From Maratus speciosus (Eukaryota > Arthropoda > Arachnida > Araneae > Salticidae): a DNA stretch of 64,000 bases. The position numbers and the translations under genes are program-made. The notes beneath the pieces are model-generated. The model had not been told where the DNA came from. It made no database searches and saw nothing but the letters and a program-made list of their open reading frames with translations. Positions 60,964 to 64,000 of the stretch are shown here, one piece after another. The stretch's first letter is position 1, and each line of letters starts with the position of its first letter. The DNA lies in the NCBI GenBank assembly GCA_963932465.1, contig OZ010795.1, forward strand, positions 525,455,451 to 525,519,450, given 5' to 3'.

Positions 60964-61381
60964 TACTTTGACATTTTATTCCGGCTCTTACGCTTTTTGC
61001 AGGGCTCTACTTTTAGGTTCAAACTTTAAGTTAGAGTATAAACTTTGGCGAGCATGTGTTAAATTACCAAAATAACGGGCTTAAAGTTGTTGTCTAGCTC
61101 TCCAAAGTCTGCAGCGCCCCCTATCCATGTTTTAAGAGATACGCTTATCAAATTGGTACTGAAGAAAGTCTAAACAAACAGAATCATTTCGACGCAACAA
61201 GCAAGAAAATCTAACCATTTCCCTAGTTTTTATGACGTTTCGAATTTCGGCACCCAAATTTTCGAAAGCGCCTAGCGCCTTACCATCGCGTCAGGGACCC
61301 TACATTCCCTATTCAAAAATGTTCATCTAGGTGTGCTCTATCGATCCTTAAAGTTTGTCACCGACGAGCTGAATCACCCTG

Positions 61382-61700
61382 TATATATTCCTAGAAAACC
61401 GCAGGAATAATCGTTGCGGACGGTAAGACTATCAATAAAGCCATGGTATTTTGATATTTAAATGCTGATTGAAATTCTGCAGTAAATTTCCTGTCAAAAA
61501 ATTTTAACCATTCTTTCTCTAGCATACTAATGCACGAGAAAAAAAATTGAAAGAAAATTCTGTCGCTGCATCTGAAGTGACACGCTGTATAATTTTAGCA
61601 AGACGGACGGTAAAAAATCTAAAATCCGGGGACAGAGTTAAAAAAATAATTACAACCATAAAATGTGTGCAAATTATTTTTTTGCTATATATACTATTAT
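61382..61700. other. short non-coding stretch right of element 2
   Basis: On the minus strand one frame reads ISMLEKEWLKFFDRKFTAEF just outside the TA tract. It could be the upstream part of the RT remnant at 54810, separated by the two transposons, but homology is not recognisable. Confidence 0.3.
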
Positions 61701-64000
61701 TATAAAGTAGTAAAAATTGTATGTTTGTTAGAGGTAACCTCTGGAGCTACCGAACCGATTTCAAAAGTAATGGTATCAAAATTATGGTGTTAGTCCCACT
61801 TAGAACATAGGCTATAGTTTATGTTTGTGCCACTACCCCAAAGGGGATGCAGGAGCATAAAACGTTCTAAAAATGCAATTTTTGCATTATGGAAGTGCCT
61901 AGAATCATGAAATTTGGAATGGTAATTACTTATAAGGTATAAATGATATCTAAGAACATTTTCTAAACAATTCAAAATTTAAAAAGGGTCAAAATGCACA
62001 AAAAAGGTTTCTAAAAAACGTTCTAAATGGTGGTTTCTACGCAATCTCAGTAAATACTAAATCGATTAAAAAAATAATACTCTTGCTCCAAAATAGGCTC
62101 TATTTTATGCCGGTGCTATAACCGCAAAGGGGGTGCAGGGGCAAAAAACTTTCTAAATTACGGTTTTTACGTTACTGAAGGGCGTAGAAATATGAAATTT
62201 AAAACATTAGTTACTTATTAGATATGAAGGATTTCTAAGAACAGTTCTTAAAAAATTCGAAATTTAAAAGCGGTGCGCGAATCAAGTCTTAAAAAAAAAC
62301 ATTCTAAATGAAGATTTCTACTCAATTTTGGGAAATATCAAATCGATATTAAAAGTAATGTGTGTAAATTGAGTGTAACAGGCCTTGCTCTAACATGACT
62401 CTGTTTTATGTTTGTATCACTAACAACTCGGGGTTGCAGGAAACAAAAGCGTTCTAAATTGCAGTTTAGTGTTATGGAAGGGCCTACAATCATGAAATTT
62501 GGAATGGTAGTTACGTATAAGATATCAATGATCTCTAAGAACATTTCCTAAAAAAAAATTTAAAAATGGGGAAAATGCTCGAAAAGCGTTGTAAAAAACA
62601 ATCTAAATTGCGATTTTTATGCAACCTCAGGAAGTACTGAACCGATTTCAAATATAATGGTGTAAAAATAATGACAGCTCTTGCTCCAAGATATATTTTA
62701 TGTCTGTTTCCACTATCCCAGAGGAGATGCACGAACTAAAAACGTTCTAAAAATGCGATTTTTGAATTATGGAAGCACCTAGATACATGAAATTTTGCAT
62801 GGTATATATTTATTTAATATAAATGATCTCTAAGAACATTTCTTTAAAAATTGGAAATTCAAAAGGGGTGAAAATGCACGAAAAGCGTTCTAAAAAAATC
62901 TAAATGCCGATTTGTGAGCAATAACATGAAGAATCAAACTGATTTCAAAAGTAATGGTAGGTAAATTGATGCTGACAGCCTCTGCTCTAACATAGACGCT
63001 ATTTTATGTCGGTGTTACTATCACCTGGAGGTTTCAGGAACATAAAACGTTCTAAATTTCGATTTTTGTGATCGGTAGGGGCTAGCAACTTGAAATTAGG
63101 CAAGGTACATATTTATTGGATAAAAATGATCTTTAAGAACAGTTTCGAAAAAATTGGAAATTTAAAAAGGGTGAAAAGGCGCGAAAAGCGTTATAAAAAC
63201 GTTATAAAAACTTTTCAAAACGTTCTAAATTGCGATTTCTACTCAGTCTCAGGCTTTATCAAACCTATTTCAAAAGTAATGGTTGCAAATTGATGGTGAT
63301 TGTCCCTGCTCCAACATAGGCTATATTTTGTGTTGCTTTCATCACCATCTGGGGGTGCAAGAGCAAAACATGTTCAAATTTGCGTTTTTTTGCACAACAG
63401 AGGGTACAACATGGTTTGCACAACATGGTATTTACTTATAAGATGCAACTGCTTTCTAAGAACAGTCGAAAGGAAATTCCAAATTTAAAAGTATGAAGTG
63501 AGCGAAAAACTTTCTAAATTACAATTTTTATGCAGTCTTATCAAATACCAAACCGATTTAAAAAATAATGGTAACAAATTGTTGGTGATAGAACCTGCTG
63601 AAACATAAGCTATATTTTATATATGTGCCACTACCACCAGAGGGTTGCATGAGCAAAAAAATGCATAAATTGCAATTTCTGTGATACTGAAGAGGACAGA
63701 AACTTTAAATATTGCATGGTAATTACTTATAAAATATAAATGTCATCTAAGGACTGTCGAAAATAAATTCAAATTAAAAAGGGGTGAAGCGAATGGGAGG
63801 TGCGAAAAGCATTCTAAAAAGTCCTAAATTACGATTTCTATGCAATTACAAAGAATATAAACCGATTATAAAAGTAATAATTGCGAATCAATGGTCACAG
63901 TCTCTGAACCTACACAGGCTATATTTTATGCGGATGATTCTACCACCTGGGGTTCGCAGGAAAATCAAAGGTTCTAAAAAAGGCTTTTAAAAGCTTTCTA
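61701..64000 (+). repeat. ~300-bp tandem array, open at the window end
   Basis: At least seven and a half diverged units are marked by CCGATTTCAAAAGTAATGG or variants at about 61751, 62061, 62343, 62640, 62938, 63263, 63551 and 63851 (282-325 bp apart). Each continues with GCTC.AACATAGGCTATATTT, a CACTA.C.C...GG.TGCA..AGCA block, GAAATTTGGAATGGTA and TCTAAGAACA. The GTTTGTTAGAGG..ACC..CCGAACCGATTTCAAA opening resembles internal sequences of insect Helitrons. ORFs of 60-70 aa in it differ in frame between units and are not genes. Confidence 0.85.

Larger units (their letters stand above)
58659..61381 (-). mobile_element. composite: palindromic relative with DD41D element 2 at its centre
   Basis: The outer arms, 58659-59076 and 60966-61381, are inverted copies (about 7 mismatches by eye), starting CAGGGTGATTCAGCTCG and flanked by TA. 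Removing the inner element would leave a ~834-bp palindrome whose centre is GTCAAAGTACTTTGAC, with the TA in the middle. Arms and inner ends share motifs in the same order (GATTCTGTTTG, then ATAGGGGGCGCT), so the hairpin derives from a related element. An alternative is one element with 628-bp inverted repeats that contain an internal TIR-like start. Confidence 0.88.

Overview
The window is a gene desert of an AT-rich eukaryotic nuclear genome. I see no host gene: no long conserved ORF, no convincing exon chain, no rRNA and no intact tRNA gene. The mix of transposons suggests an arthropod, perhaps a chelicerate, but this is inferred from the repeats and not proven. The mix comprises a Penelope-like retroelement with a hammerhead ribozyme, Tc1/mariner-type elements with 41 residues between the last two catalytic Asp, tRNA-derived SINEs, pearl-like tandem-repeat elements, and TTAA and 8-bp-duplication MITEs.

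Layout, left to right. 1-2427: a truncated MITE (MITE X) abuts a broken Penelope-like element on the minus strand. The Penelope copy has a GIY-YIG endonuclease, a reverse transcriptase, a hammerhead core and a 5' inversion. 3223-4027: non-autonomous pogo/Tc1-type element. 5027-6003: tandem ~150-bp array ending in an (ACRG)n microsatellite. 8854-9790: three copies of SINE family B. 10202-21530: scattered TIR and foldback elements, two TTAA elements, two copies of a foldback family and two SINE family A copies. 22199-25790: a five-level nested insertion. 26200-27128: decayed mariner. 31863-32520: unidentified decayed coding sequence. 36656-38382: pogo-like element with a psq/CENP-B transposase remnant. 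39122-39357: a SINE A copy with a perfect target duplication. 39371-48616: nearly featureless AT-rich DNA. 50333-51585: hAT-like element. 53132-53339: piggyBac-type MITE. 54810-55640: decayed reverse transcriptase.

The most striking block is 55651-61381. Two DD41D Tc1/mariner-superfamily transposons lie in the same orientation, separated only by (TA)14. Each has an intact 358-codon transposase and very long inverted repeats. The second is nested: a 1,887-bp element sits at the exact central TA of a ~834-bp near-perfect palindrome built from a related element.

61700-64000 is a ~300-bp tandem array that runs off the window. The only intact protein genes are the two transposases. They do not cooperate with neighbours; each would mobilise its own ends.
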